Assembly (NCBI GenBank): GCA_902562875.1
Contig: CACEVB010000007.1
Location: forward strand, 1 to 47,973
DNA: 47,973 bases
Direction: 5' to 3'
DNA from: an uncultured Pelagibacteraceae bacterium
GTDB taxonomy: Bacteria; Pseudomonadota; Alphaproteobacteria; Pelagibacterales; Pelagibacteraceae
Shown here piece after piece: positions 36,668-45,394 of the stretch (positions are counted from its first letter, which is position 1; every line of letters starts with the position of its first letter). Under the pieces are notes generated by a model. That model saw nothing but the letters and a program-made list of their open reading frames with translations. It was not told where the DNA came from and searched no databases. The position numbers and the translations under genes are program-made.

Positions 36668-37383
36668 TGATAAGATTAGGGGTAAATATAGATCATGTTG
36701 CAACGATTAGAAATGCCAGAGGTGAAAACCATCCTGATCCATATAAGGCTGCAGAATTTGCATTAAAAAGTGGAGCAAGCTCTATAACTATTCATTTAAG
36801 GGAGGATCGCAGGCATATTAACGATAAAGATCTTAAAAGAATATCTAAAAATAAAAAAATACCTCTTAATCTAGAAATGGCTGCAAATAAAAAAATGTTA
36901 AAAATTGCTTTAAATAATAATCCAAACTTTGTTTGTATAGTTCCAGAAAAAAGAAAAGAAATAACAACAGAAGGTGGTTTAAACCTTAAAAAAAATAAAA
37001 AAAAAATTTATATAATATTAAATAAACTTAATAAAAAAAAAATTAGAACAAGTTTATTTATTAATCCTAGCATTAATGATATTATGATATCAAAAGAATT
37101 AGGTGCAAAATGTGTTGAACTACATACTGGTAAAATATCAAATTTAATAAAAAAAAAATTAAATTATAATGATGAATTAAAAAAGATTAAAAATGCAGTT
37201 ATATATGCCAATAAGTTAAAAATTGAGGTCCATGCTGGGCACGGTATGGATTATAAAACAACAAGAGTTTTATCTAAATTAAAAGGTATAAGAGAATTTA
37301 ATATTGGTCATTTTATTATTGGTGAGTCAATTTTTTTTGGACTTAAAAAAACAATAGCTAACATAAAAAAGAATATTAAATAA
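36667..37383 (+). CDS. pdxJ: Pyridoxine 5'-phosphate synthase
   Basis: PdxJ closes the pyridoxine ring from deoxyxylulose 5-phosphate and 3-amino-2-oxopropyl phosphate. The 238-residue TIM barrel starts RLGVNIDHVATIRNARG (residues 3-19). It continues with SITIHLREDRRHI near 37-49, NLEMAAN near 67-73, FVCIVPEKRKEITTEGG near 88-104 and VHAGHGMDYKT near 192-202. Length is normal. Overlaps of one base with both pyrE and acpS place it in a coupled run; pdxJ-acpS-lepB-rnc is a common proteobacterial order. Confidence 0.97.
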   Translation: MIRLGVNIDHVATIRNARGENHPDPYKAAEFALKSGASSITIHLREDRRHINDKDLKRISKNKKIPLNLEMAANKKMLKIALNNNPNFVCIVPEKRKEITTEGGLNLKKNKKKIYIILNKLNKKKIRTSLFINPSINDIMISKELGAKCVELHTGKISNLIKKKLNYNDELKKIKNAVIYANKLKIEVHAGHGMDYKTTRVLSKLKGIREFNIGHFIIGESIFFGLKKTIANIKKNIK

Positions 37384-37769
37384 TGTCTACTCTTGGTAAT
37401 GGTGTCGATATAGTTGAAAATGTTAGAATATTTAAAGCTATTAAAAATAAAAAGTTTATTAAAAGAATATTTTCAAATAAAGAAATTCAATTATCAAAAA
37501 AATATTCAAATAAAACAAGATATTATGCAAAAAGATTTGCTGCTAAAGAGGCTTTTTACAAAGCACTTGGAACTGGTCTACGTTATAACTATAGTTTTAA
37601 AGATATTACTATAAAAAACGATAAGAACGGAAAGCCAAATATTGAAATTAATGAGAAAATAAAACAAATGATGATTAAAAAATTTAATTTAAAAAAGTTT
37701 AAAATTCATCTTTCTTTGGCAGATGAGAATAAACATTCAATAGCATTTGTGATATTAGATAAAATTTAA
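37383..37769 (+). CDS. acpS: Holo-[acyl-carrier-protein] synthase
   Basis: AcpS attaches the 4'-phosphopantetheine arm of CoA to acyl carrier protein. The 128-residue protein has the N-terminal magnesium motif LGNGVDIVENVRIFKAI, with the conserved Asp at residue 9. The second motif YYAKRFAAKEAFYKALGTG is near residues 47-65 and the end contains HLSLADENKHSIAFVIL. Length and motifs are complete. It overlaps pdxJ by one base; lepB begins one base after its stop. Confidence 0.96.
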   Translation: MSTLGNGVDIVENVRIFKAIKNKKFIKRIFSNKEIQLSKKYSNKTRYYAKRFAAKEAFYKALGTGLRYNYSFKDITIKNDKNGKPNIEINEKIKQMMIKKFNLKKFKIHLSLADENKHSIAFVILDKI

Positions 37770-37770
37770 G

Positions 37771-38496
37771 ATGAATTGGATTATTGATAATCTCAAAACT
37801 TTATTTTATGCATTATTAATTGCATTATTAATAAGATCCTTATTTATACAACCATTCTATATACCCTCATCCTCAATGGAGTCTAGTTTGCTTGTTGGTG
37901 ATAGATTATTTGTAACAAAATATTCGTATGGTTATAGTCGACATTCTTTTCCTTTTAGCCCACCTATATTCGACGATAGGGTTTTTTTTTCAGAGCCAAA
38001 AAGGGGAGATGTTATAGTATTTAAAACACCTGCAGATAATAGAACTGATTATATAAAAAGACTCATAGGATTACCTGGAGATAAAATTCTTTTTGTTGAT
38101 GGAGATATATATATCAATAGTACCGAAGTACTTAAAACAATAATAAAAAAAAATGATGAGTTATATTGTGGACCTTTTAAAATATTTGTAAACGCATTTG
38201 AAGAAAAACTGCCAAACGGTAAAATATATGTGTCATCTTACAGAAATGATATAAATTCACAGAATACTAGTGAATTTATAGTCCCTAAAGATCATTACTT
38301 CTTTTTGGGAGATAATAGAGACTGTTCTAAAGATAGTAGATTTTTATCAGAAGTTGGATACGTACATAAAAATAATCTTGTTGGTAAAGCACAATTTTTA
38401 TTTTTCTCATCTGACCCAAGAATAGGAAGTATATTTAATTTTACTAAATGGGATAAGTCATTAAGAATAAAAAGATTTTTTAAAAAAATTATATAA
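37771..38496 (+). CDS. lepB: Signal peptidase I
   Basis: LepB removes signal peptides from exported proteins at the periplasmic face of the inner membrane. The 241-residue protein has one N-terminal membrane helix (LFYALLIALLIRSLFIQPF, residues 11-29). The catalytic serine lies in IPSSSMESSLLVGD near residue 36, the general-base lysine in TDYIKRLIGLPGDKI near residue 94, and the GDNRDCSKDSRF box near residues 176-187. The exported 69-residue protein and Slt here are likely substrates. The stop overlaps rnc (TAATG). Confidence 0.96.
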   Translation: MNWIIDNLKTLFYALLIALLIRSLFIQPFYIPSSSMESSLLVGDRLFVTKYSYGYSRHSFPFSPPIFDDRVFFSEPKRGDVIVFKTPADNRTDYIKRLIGLPGDKILFVDGDIYINSTEVLKTIIKKNDELYCGPFKIFVNAFEEKLPNGKIYVSSYRNDINSQNTSEFIVPKDHYFFLGDNRDCSKDSRFLSEVGYVHKNNLVGKAQFLFFSSDPRIGSIFNFTKWDKSLRIKRFFKKII

Positions 38497-39173
38497 TGGA
38501 AAAAAAATTATCAAAACTACAAAATAAAATTAAATACAAATTTAAAAATATATCTTTGCTTAAGTATTCGATAACTCATAAAAGTTCTAATTCAATCTAT
38601 AATTACGAAAAATCTGAATTTTTAGGAGATAGGGTTCTTGGATTAGTTATTTCAAAAAAATTAATAAGTTTATACCCCAATGAAAAAGTAGGTATATTAG
38701 ATAAAAAATTAGCTTCATTAGTTAATCAAAACACGTGTTATGAAATAGGAAAAAAACTAAAACTTGATGAATATATAATTACTGGTAATAAAAAGAATAA
38801 AAATAGCTCAATTCAAAAAAAAATTATTTCTGATACTATAGAGGCTTTAATTGGTGCAATTTATACTGACAGCGGTTTGCTTACTGCAAAAAATTTTATA
38901 TTAAAACATTGGGATAATTACATTATTAAGTCAAATATCACACAGATAGACTCAAAAACTAGACTTCAAGAGTACTCATTAAAAAAATATAAAGAATTAC
39001 CTATTTATAAACTAATATCCAATACCGGACCGAGACATAATCCATTATTTAAAGTTGCTGTTAAACTAAAAAACACAAAATTCATTGAAGGACTGGGTAG
39101 TTCAAAAAAGAATGCTGAGCAATCAGCAGCAACTAAATTATTTGATATTTATAAAGATGAATTGGCAGGATAA
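38496..39173 (+). CDS. rnc: Ribonuclease III
   Basis: RNase III cuts double-stranded RNA and processes rRNA precursors. The 225-residue protein has the signature SEFLGDRVLGLVIS near residues 45-58 with the catalytic acidic residues, and the second acidic motif SDTIEALIGAIYTDSG near 112-127. The C-terminal double-stranded RNA-binding domain (KTRLQEYSLKKYKELPIYKL onward) ends with KKNAEQSAATKLFD. It follows lepB as usual. The next gene is recO, overlapping by 17 bases, with no era between them. Confidence 0.96.
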   Translation: MEKKLSKLQNKIKYKFKNISLLKYSITHKSSNSIYNYEKSEFLGDRVLGLVISKKLISLYPNEKVGILDKKLASLVNQNTCYEIGKKLKLDEYIITGNKKNKNSSIQKKIISDTIEALIGAIYTDSGLLTAKNFILKHWDNYIIKSNITQIDSKTRLQEYSLKKYKELPIYKLISNTGPRHNPLFKVAVKLKNTKFIEGLGSSKKNAEQSAATKLFDIYKDELAG

Positions 39174-39840
39174 AGGCTATTTATTAAAAATTAATAAATA
39201 TAATGAAAATTCCTCAGTAGCTGAATTTTATACAGAAAATTTTGGAAAAAAAATAGGAATTTTATTTGGTTCAACATCTAGAAAAATTAAAAATTATTTA
39301 TTTATAGGAAATAAGTTTCATATTAACTTTAATTCAAAGACAGATAATTCTGTTGGTAGTTTTAAAATAGAAATAGATAAAGTAAATACACCTATTTATT
39401 TAGATCATAAGATAAAATTATATTGTATCCTATATTCAATTAATATTATTCAAATTCTGTCTGTTGAAAATCAGAAAAATATAAAAATTTATAAATCTCT
39501 AAATGATTTATTTTATCTAATCAAGAATAATTTTAACTTTAAAAATTATATTTTTTGGGAATTGGAAATGCTCAAAAACTTTGGATATGAATTAAATTAT
39601 AATGACCATTCTAATTTTGTAAAAAAAAACGGAAATAAACTTTATGTATCAAAATCAAACGAAAATAAAATTATACCAAATTTCCTGGTTAATAAAGATA
39701 TCAAAGAAGTAGATAATAAAGATCTTATATTAGCTTTTGAATTAACATCTGATTTTATTAATAAATCAATTCTTAATGATAATAATTTATCTATTCCTAA
39801 GACCAGACATCAGTTATCAAAGTTTTTGATTAATTTATAA
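39157..39840 (+). CDS. recO: DNA repair protein RecO
   Basis: RecO helps load RecA on SSB-coated single-stranded DNA in the RecFOR pathway. The start is set at the ATG at 39157, giving MNWQDKGYLLKINKYNENSS, which matches the RecO OB-fold beginning; an in-frame ATG at 39085 would add 24 residues that merely shadow rnc. The following GKKIGILFGSTSRKIKNYL also fits. The helical C-terminal part is highly A+T-driven but retains WELEMLKNFGYELNY and LPKTRHQL-like ends. Sequence identity to well-known RecO proteins is low, so context supports the call. Confidence 0.85.
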   Translation: MNWQDKGYLLKINKYNENSSVAEFYTENFGKKIGILFGSTSRKIKNYLFIGNKFHINFNSKTDNSVGSFKIEIDKVNTPIYLDHKIKLYCILYSINIIQILSVENQKNIKIYKSLNDLFYLIKNNFNFKNYIFWELEMLKNFGYELNYNDHSNFVKKNGNKLYVSKSNENKIIPNFLVNKDIKEVDNKDLILAFELTSDFINKSILNDNNLSIPKTRHQLSKFLINL

Positions 39841-40824
39841 ATATTTTACAATTCTATCAGCAAAATAGGTTACAATTGCAGTTGCGCCTGCTCTTTTAAA
39901 AGACATTAAACTCTCTAAAATAGATTTTTCATCAATAATATTACGTTTTATGCTATTCATTAACATACTATATTCACCTGATACTTGATATGCAATTACT
40001 GGCGTACGAAATTTACTTTTTACTAAGCTAATTATATCTAAGTATGGCATACCAGGTTTCACCATTACCATATCTGCTCCTTCTTTAATATCTATTGCAA
40101 CTTCTCTCAAAGCTTCATTTCTATTTTTATAATCCATTTGATAAGTTTTTTTATCACCCTTAAGTAAACCTTTGGAACCTACAGCATTTCTAAATGGACC
40201 GTAAAAACTTGATGCGTATTTTACTGCATATGAAAGTATTTGAACTTCTTCAAAATTATTTTTATCTAAATTTTTTCTTATTAAACCAACTCTTCCATCC
40301 ATCATATCTGATGGAGCAATTATATCACAGCCCATAGAGGCTTGTAATATAGATTGCTTAATCAATACTTTATTTGTTTCGTCATTTAAGATTTTTTTAT
40401 TTCTTAAAATACCATCATGACCATGAATTGTATAAGGATCAAGAGCCACGTCACACATTATACCGATTTCATTCTTATATTTTTTTTTTATGTATCTTAT
40501 CGCTTTGCAGACCAAATTATTTTCATTTAATGCCTCCGATCCTTTCGAGTCTTTTAAAGTTTTTGATGTATATGGAAAAAGTGCAACAGCTGGAATTTTT
40601 AATTTGATTGCTTTATTTAGAATCGGATCAAGTTTATCTATAGAAAACCTGTATACGTCTGGCATGTTAAAAATCTCTTGTTTTTTATTTCTTCCATCAA
40701 CCAAAAAAATAGGCAGAATTAAATCACTTGAGCTTAAATTATGCTCTTCCACTAACCTTCTTATCCAATTTGAATGTCGATTTCTTCTCATTCTCAAATA
40801 AGGATATTTTCCAGTGATAATCAT
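39835..40824 (-). CDS. hemB: Delta-aminolevulinic acid dehydratase (porphobilinogen synthase)
   Basis: HemB condenses two 5-aminolevulinate molecules to porphobilinogen in heme synthesis. Landmarks are YLRMRRNRHSNWIRRLV near the start, MCDVALDPYTIHGHDG, ASMGCDIIAPSDMMDGRVG and the active-lysine motif MVMVKPGMPYLDI. The DVALDPYT sequence replaces the three-cysteine zinc site of mammalian-type enzymes, which indicates the Mg2+-dependent bacterial class. The start is placed at the ATG at 40824; the longer frame to 40851 would begin with TTG. It is convergent with recO, overlapping by six bases. Confidence 0.95.
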   Translation of the reverse strand: MIITGKYPYLRMRRNRHSNWIRRLVEEHNLSSSDLILPIFLVDGRNKKQEIFNMPDVYRFSIDKLDPILNKAIKLKIPAVALFPYTSKTLKDSKGSEALNENNLVCKAIRYIKKKYKNEIGIMCDVALDPYTIHGHDGILRNKKILNDETNKVLIKQSILQASMGCDIIAPSDMMDGRVGLIRKNLDKNNFEEVQILSYAVKYASSFYGPFRNAVGSKGLLKGDKKTYQMDYKNRNEALREVAIDIKEGADMVMVKPGMPYLDIISLVKSKFRTPVIAYQVSGEYSMLMNSIKRNIIDEKSILESLMSFKRAGATAIVTYFADRIVKYL

Positions 40825-40893
40825 TCTCAATAAATTTTTAATATGCGGCAATATTTATATGTATTATAACCATAAATAAAGTATTTATTAAAC

Positions 40894-41517
40894 ATGAACA
40901 ATGTAACATCATTAAACGAAGTAAAAACATTAAAAAAAATAGGCGATTTTCAAAAGCAAGAGTTAATGTTTGACATAAATAAACTCAAGAATGCTTTAAA
41001 TGAAGTTTTAAAAATAAAGGGATTTGATACAAGTTTAGGTATACCTCATTTTGCTGCAATACCGCTAACACAAATACCTGGTGATCCAGACTCAATAAAA
41101 GGAAACAAGGCAAGAGGCGTTTATTGGACTAAACCAGACTCTACAGGTGTTGAGGTTTCAAGAGATATTAAAATTGATGAAGGCATGTACACCGAATTCA
41201 TAAAAGATTTTGAGCATACATATTTTAAAGAAGTATTTGATAAATTAAAAAAAAATTTTAAATTGGGTAGAGTAAGACTTTTGCTAAAAGAGCCTAGATC
41301 AACTTTAAGTTGGCATAGAGATCCAGAACCTCGACTTCACATCCCAATTGAAACTAATCCTGGGTGTTTAATGGTTATTGATAAATCCGCACAACACATG
41401 CCCGCGGATGGTGGAGTATGGGTAACCAATAATGTAAAGTATCATAATGCATTCAATGGTGGTGAAGAAAATAGAGTTCATTTAGTTGCATGCGTTCTTG
41501 ATTATAATTTTAATTAA
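40894..41517 (+). CDS. 2-oxoglutarate/Fe(II)-dependent hydroxylase, Asp/Asn beta-hydroxylase-like fold
   Basis: This 207-residue protein looks like a small cupin-fold dioxygenase related to the aspartyl/asparaginyl hydroxylase and free-proline hydroxylase families. The likely iron ligands are H141 and D143 in LSWHRDPEPRLHIPI and H184 in VKYHNAFNGG. R194 in ENRVHLVA would bind 2-oxoglutarate. The substrate cannot be told from sequence. It is divergent from hemB and its final bases are followed closely by rpiB, which suggests co-transcription with rpiB-glyA. No Shine-Dalgarno site is clear. The family call is from motifs only. Confidence 0.75.
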   Translation: MNNVTSLNEVKTLKKIGDFQKQELMFDINKLKNALNEVLKIKGFDTSLGIPHFAAIPLTQIPGDPDSIKGNKARGVYWTKPDSTGVEVSRDIKIDEGMYTEFIKDFEHTYFKEVFDKLKKNFKLGRVRLLLKEPRSTLSWHRDPEPRLHIPIETNPGCLMVIDKSAQHMPADGGVWVTNNVKYHNAFNGGEENRVHLVACVLDYNFN

Positions 41518-41518
41518 T

Positions 41519-41944
41519 TTGAAAAAAATTTTTATTTCGTCAGATCATGCTGGATACAATCTTAAAGAGCAAATAATAAAATATCTAAAAATAAAAAAAA
41601 TAATCTGCGCCGATCTTGGACCGAAATCAAATAAAAATGTAGATTACCCCGATTATGCCCATAAATTAGCAAAAATGGTGAAAAAAAATAAAAATAATGT
41701 TGGTATTTTGGTGTGTGGATCTGGCACAGGTATGAGTATTACGGCAAATAAACATAAAAATATAAGAGCAGCCCAATGTTTTAGCCTTAAATCAACAAAA
41801 TTATCAAGATTGCATAATGATGCAAATGTCATTACACTAGGCTCTAGGTTATTAAATAAAAAAAAAGCTTGTAGTTTTGTAAATCTTTTTTTAAAAACAA
41901 AGTTTGAGGGTGGTAGACACCTTCGTAGAATAAGGAGAATTTAA
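41519..41944 (+). CDS. rpiB: Ribose-5-phosphate isomerase B
   Basis: RpiB interconverts ribose 5-phosphate and ribulose 5-phosphate. The start is set at the TTG at 41519, so that the protein begins KKIFISSDHAGYNLKEQI, the family's usual N-terminus; an in-frame ATG at 41486 would add 11 residues overlapping the previous gene. Motifs are NVDYPDYAHKLA, the catalytic-cysteine segment GILVCGSGTGMSITANK near residue 65, and SRLHNDANVITLGSR. It ends FEGGRHLRRIRRI. It directly abuts glyA, whose ATG follows the stop. Confidence 0.93.
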   Translation: MKKIFISSDHAGYNLKEQIIKYLKIKKIICADLGPKSNKNVDYPDYAHKLAKMVKKNKNNVGILVCGSGTGMSITANKHKNIRAAQCFSLKSTKLSRLHNDANVITLGSRLLNKKKACSFVNLFLKTKFEGGRHLRRIRRI

Positions 41945-43255
41945 ATGTCTAGTGAAGGTAAATATCTAAATCCAGAATATCAAAATTTTTTTGAAAAAAA
42001 ACTATCTGAAATTGATCCTGAAATTTCAAAAGCGATAGATGATGAACTAACTAGACAACAAAATCACATTGAACTTATTGCATCAGAAAACATTGTTTCG
42101 CAAGCTGTTTTAGAGGCGCAAGGATCAGTATTAACAAATAAATATGCAGAAGGATATCCAGGCAAAAGATATTATAATGGATGCGAGCATGTTGATGTAG
42201 CTGAAAGTTTAGCCATTGATAGACTTAAAAAATTATTTGATTGCAAATTTGCAAATGCCCAACCCCATTCTGGAGCTCAAGCAAATGGTGCAGTTTTTTT
42301 AGCTTTACTTAAACCAGGTGATACTATCATGGGATTAAGTTTAAATTCTGGTGGACATTTGACTCACGGTTCAAAGGCTGCAGTATCAGGAAAATGGTTT
42401 AATGCTATAGCTTATGAAGTTGATAAAGAAACAGAATTGTTAGATTACAACGAAATCGAAAGACTTGCTGTTGAGCATAAGCCTAAAATGTTAATTGCAG
42501 GAGGAAGTGCATATTCTAGGATTATAGATTTTAAAAAATTCAGGGAAATTGCAGATAAAATTGGAGCTTATTTTATGGTAGACATGGCACATTTTTCTGG
42601 TTTGGTTGCGGGCAAAGGCTATCCTAATCCATGCGATCATGCTGATGTTGTTACATCTACAACTCATAAAGTTTTTAGAAGTGCAAGAGGTGGAATAATT
42701 TTAACCAACAGAGAAGATTTATCTAAGAAGTTTAATTCAGCCGTATTTCCAGGTTACCAAGGTGGACCATTGATGCATATCATTGCTGCAAAGGCAGTTG
42801 GTTTTTTAGAAGCATTAAAACCAGAATTTAGAGAATATATAAGCACAGTTTTAGCCAATGCTAAAATACTTGCTGAAACATTAAAAAATAACGGATTTAA
42901 AATTTATTCGGGTGGAACTGACACACATTTAATGCTAGTTGATTTAAGACCATTTGGTGTCAAAGGAAACATTGCATCTGATAGTCTATCAAGAGCAAAT
43001 ATCACTTGTAATAAAAATGGAATTCCGTTTGATACAGAAAGTCCAATGGTAACATCTGGTATAAGATTAGGATCACAAGCAGCAACCACTAGAGGATTTG
43101 GTTTAAAAGAGTTTGAGAAGATAGGTGAATTAATAACAAAAACGATTAATGGATTATCTAAAAATCCAGACGATAATACAGCAATTGAAGCCGAAGTAAG
43201 AAAAGAAGTTGTTGAATTGTGCTCTAAATTCCCGATTTACAAACACTTAAGATAA
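41945..43255 (+). CDS. glyA: Serine hydroxymethyltransferase
   Basis: GlyA is a PLP enzyme that converts serine and tetrahydrofolate to glycine and methylene-THF, in either direction. The 436-residue protein has [18 protein letters not shown] near residues 38-55, [16 protein letters not shown] near 72-87, and [11 protein letters not shown] near 212-222. The PLP lysine lies in [16 protein letters not shown] near residue 241. The start is the ATG directly after the rpiB stop, with GGAG upstream. Products of the sox operon (glycine, methylene-THF) are its substrates. Confidence 0.98.
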   Translation: MSSEGKYLNPEYQNFFEKKLSEIDPEISKAIDDELTRQQNHIELIASENIVSQAVLEAQGSVLTNKYAEGYPGKRYYNGCEHVDVAESLAIDRLKKLFDCKFANAQPHSGAQANGAVFLALLKPGDTIMGLSLNSGGHLTHGSKAAVSGKWFNAIAYEVDKETELLDYNEIERLAVEHKPKMLIAGGSAYSRIIDFKKFREIADKIGAYFMVDMAHFSGLVAGKGYPNPCDHADVVTSTTHKVFRSARGGIILTNREDLSKKFNSAVFPGYQGGPLMHIIAAKAVGFLEALKPEFREYISTVLANAKILAETLKNNGFKIYSGGTDTHLMLVDLRPFGVKGNIASDSLSRANITCNKNGIPFDTESPMVTSGIRLGSQAATTRGFGLKEFEKIGELITKTINGLSKNPDDNTAIEAEVRKEVVELCSKFPIYKHLR

Positions 43256-43270
43256 ATATAAATCTTAGGA

Positions 43271-43729
43271 ATGATTTGTCCTATCTGTAAAAAAGGTGAA
43301 ACATCGGTTGTTGATTCTAGACCTACAGAGGACGGAACCTCGATTAGAAGAAGAAGACTTTGTGAATGTGGAGAGAGATTTACAACATTTGAACGTGTCC
43401 AGTTTAGAGAACTTGTAGTAGTTAAAAAAAGTGGAAGAAAATCTACTTTTGATAGAGATAAACTTTCTAAATCTATTTACATAGCATTAAAAAAAAGACC
43501 AATTGATACCGATACAATCGAAAAATTCATAACAAAAATTTCTAGATCTTTAGAGGAGTTAGGGCAAAGTGAAATATCTTCAAACACAGTTGGAACAATG
43601 GTAATGGATGGATTGAAAGAATTAGATCCTGTTGCATATGTTAGATTTGCATCAGTTTATAGAAATTTTAGAGAAGAAAAAGATTTTGTCCAATTTGTTG
43701 ACAAAATAAATGTCATTAAAAGTAAATAA
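43271..43729 (+). CDS. nrdR: Transcriptional repressor NrdR
   Basis: NrdR senses ATP/dATP and represses ribonucleotide reductase genes. The 152-residue protein has an N-terminal zinc ribbon: C-x2-C in [10 protein letters not shown] and the second pair in [13 protein letters not shown] near residues 31-43. The ATP-cone domain starts at [16 protein letters not shown] near residues 53-68. It follows glyA by 15 bases and overlaps ribD by 20 bases, as in the conserved alphaproteobacterial glyA-nrdR-rib cluster. No nrd genes lie in the window. Confidence 0.97.
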   Translation: MICPICKKGETSVVDSRPTEDGTSIRRRRLCECGERFTTFERVQFRELVVVKKSGRKSTFDRDKLSKSIYIALKKRPIDTDTIEKFITKISRSLEELGQSEISSNTVGTMVMDGLKELDPVAYVRFASVYRNFREEKDFVQFVDKINVIKSK

Positions 43730-44801
43730 ATCAGATAAAAAATATATGAATTTGGCAATATCACTTGCTGAGGAAAGAGTCGGTTTAACCGGTACAAATC
43801 CTTCAGTTGGATGTGTAATAGTTAAAAAAAACGAAATAATTTCTGTTGGACAAACAGGTATTGGTGGGGTTCCTCATGCAGAATATAATGCCATTAAAAA
43901 TTCGTCTCAAAATGTAAAAGATAGTACATTATACGTAACATTAGAGCCTTGTAGTCACTACGGTAAAACACCCCCATGTACAAATATAATTATTAAATCA
44001 AAAATTAAAAAAGTAATCTATTCTTTAAATGATATTGATCCAAGATCATCAAATAAATCAAAAGATATATTTAAAAAAAACAATATATTATGTAAAAACA
44101 TTTTATTAAAAAGAAAAGCATTAGATTTATATAAATCTTATATATACCTTAAAAAAAATAACTTACCATTTATCACTGGTAAAATAGCATGTACAAAAGA
44201 CTATTTTATAAACACATCTTTAAAATACATATCAAATCAACATAGCTTAAGTTTTTCACATATATTAAGATATAAAAATCAAGGAATATTAATAACATAT
44301 AAAACAGCAAACCTTGATAATCCAAAATTAAATTGCAGGTTAAATGGTCTGGAAAGTTTCTCTCCATCTAGAATAATCATAGACAAGAATTTAAAAATTA
44401 AAAAAAATCTTTATTTGGTAAAAACTGCAAAAAAAATTAAAACATATATTTTTTATAATAAAAAAAATTATAAATTTGATTATCTAAAAAATAAAGGGAT
44501 AAAGTTGATATATTGTCCTATAGTTAATAACAGATTAGATATTTTTTACTTATTAAAAAAAATAAGAAAGTTAAAAATAGACTATTTACTAGTTGAGGGT
44601 GGTAAAATATTAACTTTTGAGTTCCTAAGGCATAAACTATTTAATAATTTTTACTTGATACGAAGTGACCAGTATTCAACCATTAAAAAAAAAAATAATA
44701 TACATGACGTTTTAAGATTAATAAAAAAAAATAATTTTAATAAATCAAATTATATTAAAACTTACGTGGCTGGTGATAAAATTATTGAATATATTAAGTG
44801 A
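43710..44801 (+). CDS. ribD: Bifunctional riboflavin biosynthesis deaminase/reductase RibD
   Basis: RibD deaminates and then reduces the pyrimidine intermediate of riboflavin synthesis. The N-terminal deaminase half is well conserved: [15 protein letters not shown], the zinc motif [10 protein letters not shown] near residue 50 and [15 protein letters not shown] near 76-90. The reductase half (about 145-363) is more diverged. [28 protein letters not shown] and [14 protein letters not shown] align with the expected blocks, but the usual WITG motif reads YISN. Length is normal. An A11 run lies inside at 44685-44695. Confidence 0.92.
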   Translation: MSLKVNKSDKKYMNLAISLAEERVGLTGTNPSVGCVIVKKNEIISVGQTGIGGVPHAEYNAIKNSSQNVKDSTLYVTLEPCSHYGKTPPCTNIIIKSKIKKVIYSLNDIDPRSSNKSKDIFKKNNILCKNILLKRKALDLYKSYIYLKKNNLPFITGKIACTKDYFINTSLKYISNQHSLSFSHILRYKNQGILITYKTANLDNPKLNCRLNGLESFSPSRIIIDKNLKIKKNLYLVKTAKKIKTYIFYNKKNYKFDYLKNKGIKLIYCPIVNNRLDIFYLLKKIRKLKIDYLLVEGGKILTFEFLRHKLFNNFYLIRSDQYSTIKKKNNIHDVLRLIKKNNFNKSNYIKTYVAGDKIIEYIK

Positions 44802-45394
44802 TGTTTAATGGGATTATATATAAAACTGGAACTATTATAAAAATAGACAAAAGAAAAAATGGTATAAACCTTTTTTTGAGAACAGAATTAAAACTTTCTA
44901 AAAATAACATAGGCATGTCGATATCCTGTGACGGAGTATGTTTGACACTTATTTCATGTAAGAGAGGAATAATTGAATTTTTTCTATCCAAAGAAACATT
45001 AAATAGGAGTAAATTTAAAAAAATTAAAAAAGGAGAAAAAATTAATTTAGAGACACCTTTAAAAAAAGGGCAAGACATATCCGGTCATATTTGCCAAGGT
45101 CATGTTGATACTACAGCAAAGCTGATAAATAAGATTAATAAAGATAAAGCATACATATTTGAATTTTTGATAGATAACAATTATCAGAAATTACTTGTAG
45201 AAAAGGCTTCTATTTCAATAAATGGTGTTTCTCTAACAATTTCTAAAATTTCTGGAAAAAAATTTCAAATATGGATAATTCCACATACATTAAAACTAAC
45301 AAATTTGTCGAATCTAAAAATTAAAGATATTGTAAATATTGAAATAGATATTTTATCTAAATACGTAAAAAAATATATCAATGAAAAAGAATAA
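44801..45394 (+). CDS. ribE: Riboflavin synthase alpha chain
   Basis: This enzyme dismutates 6,7-dimethyl-8-ribityllumazine to riboflavin. The start is the ATG at 44801, giving the canonical [12 protein letters not shown]; a GTG one codon upstream is also in frame. The protein has two homologous lumazine-binding repeats, with SISCDGVCLTLIS and SISINGVSLTISKI as the paired signatures, and GHICQGHVDTTAKL between them. At 197 residues it has the usual length. It overlaps ribD (GTGATG) and ribBA by 14 bases. The symbol ribC is used for the same enzyme in some species. Confidence 0.95.
   Translation: MFNGIIYKTGTIIKIDKRKNGINLFLRTELKLSKNNIGMSISCDGVCLTLISCKRGIIEFFLSKETLNRSKFKKIKKGEKINLETPLKKGQDISGHICQGHVDTTAKLINKINKDKAYIFEFLIDNNYQKLLVEKASISINGVSLTISKISGKKFQIWIIPHTLKLTNLSNLKIKDIVNIEIDILSKYVKKYINEKE

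Noticed and set aside
39085..39156. Upstream start for recO
   Set aside because: The 24 extra residues only shadow rnc in another frame, and the ATG at 39157 gives the family N-terminus.
41900..41950. Glycine riboswitch before glyA
   Set aside because: glyA begins on the base after the rpiB stop, and the upstream bases are rpiB coding sequence.
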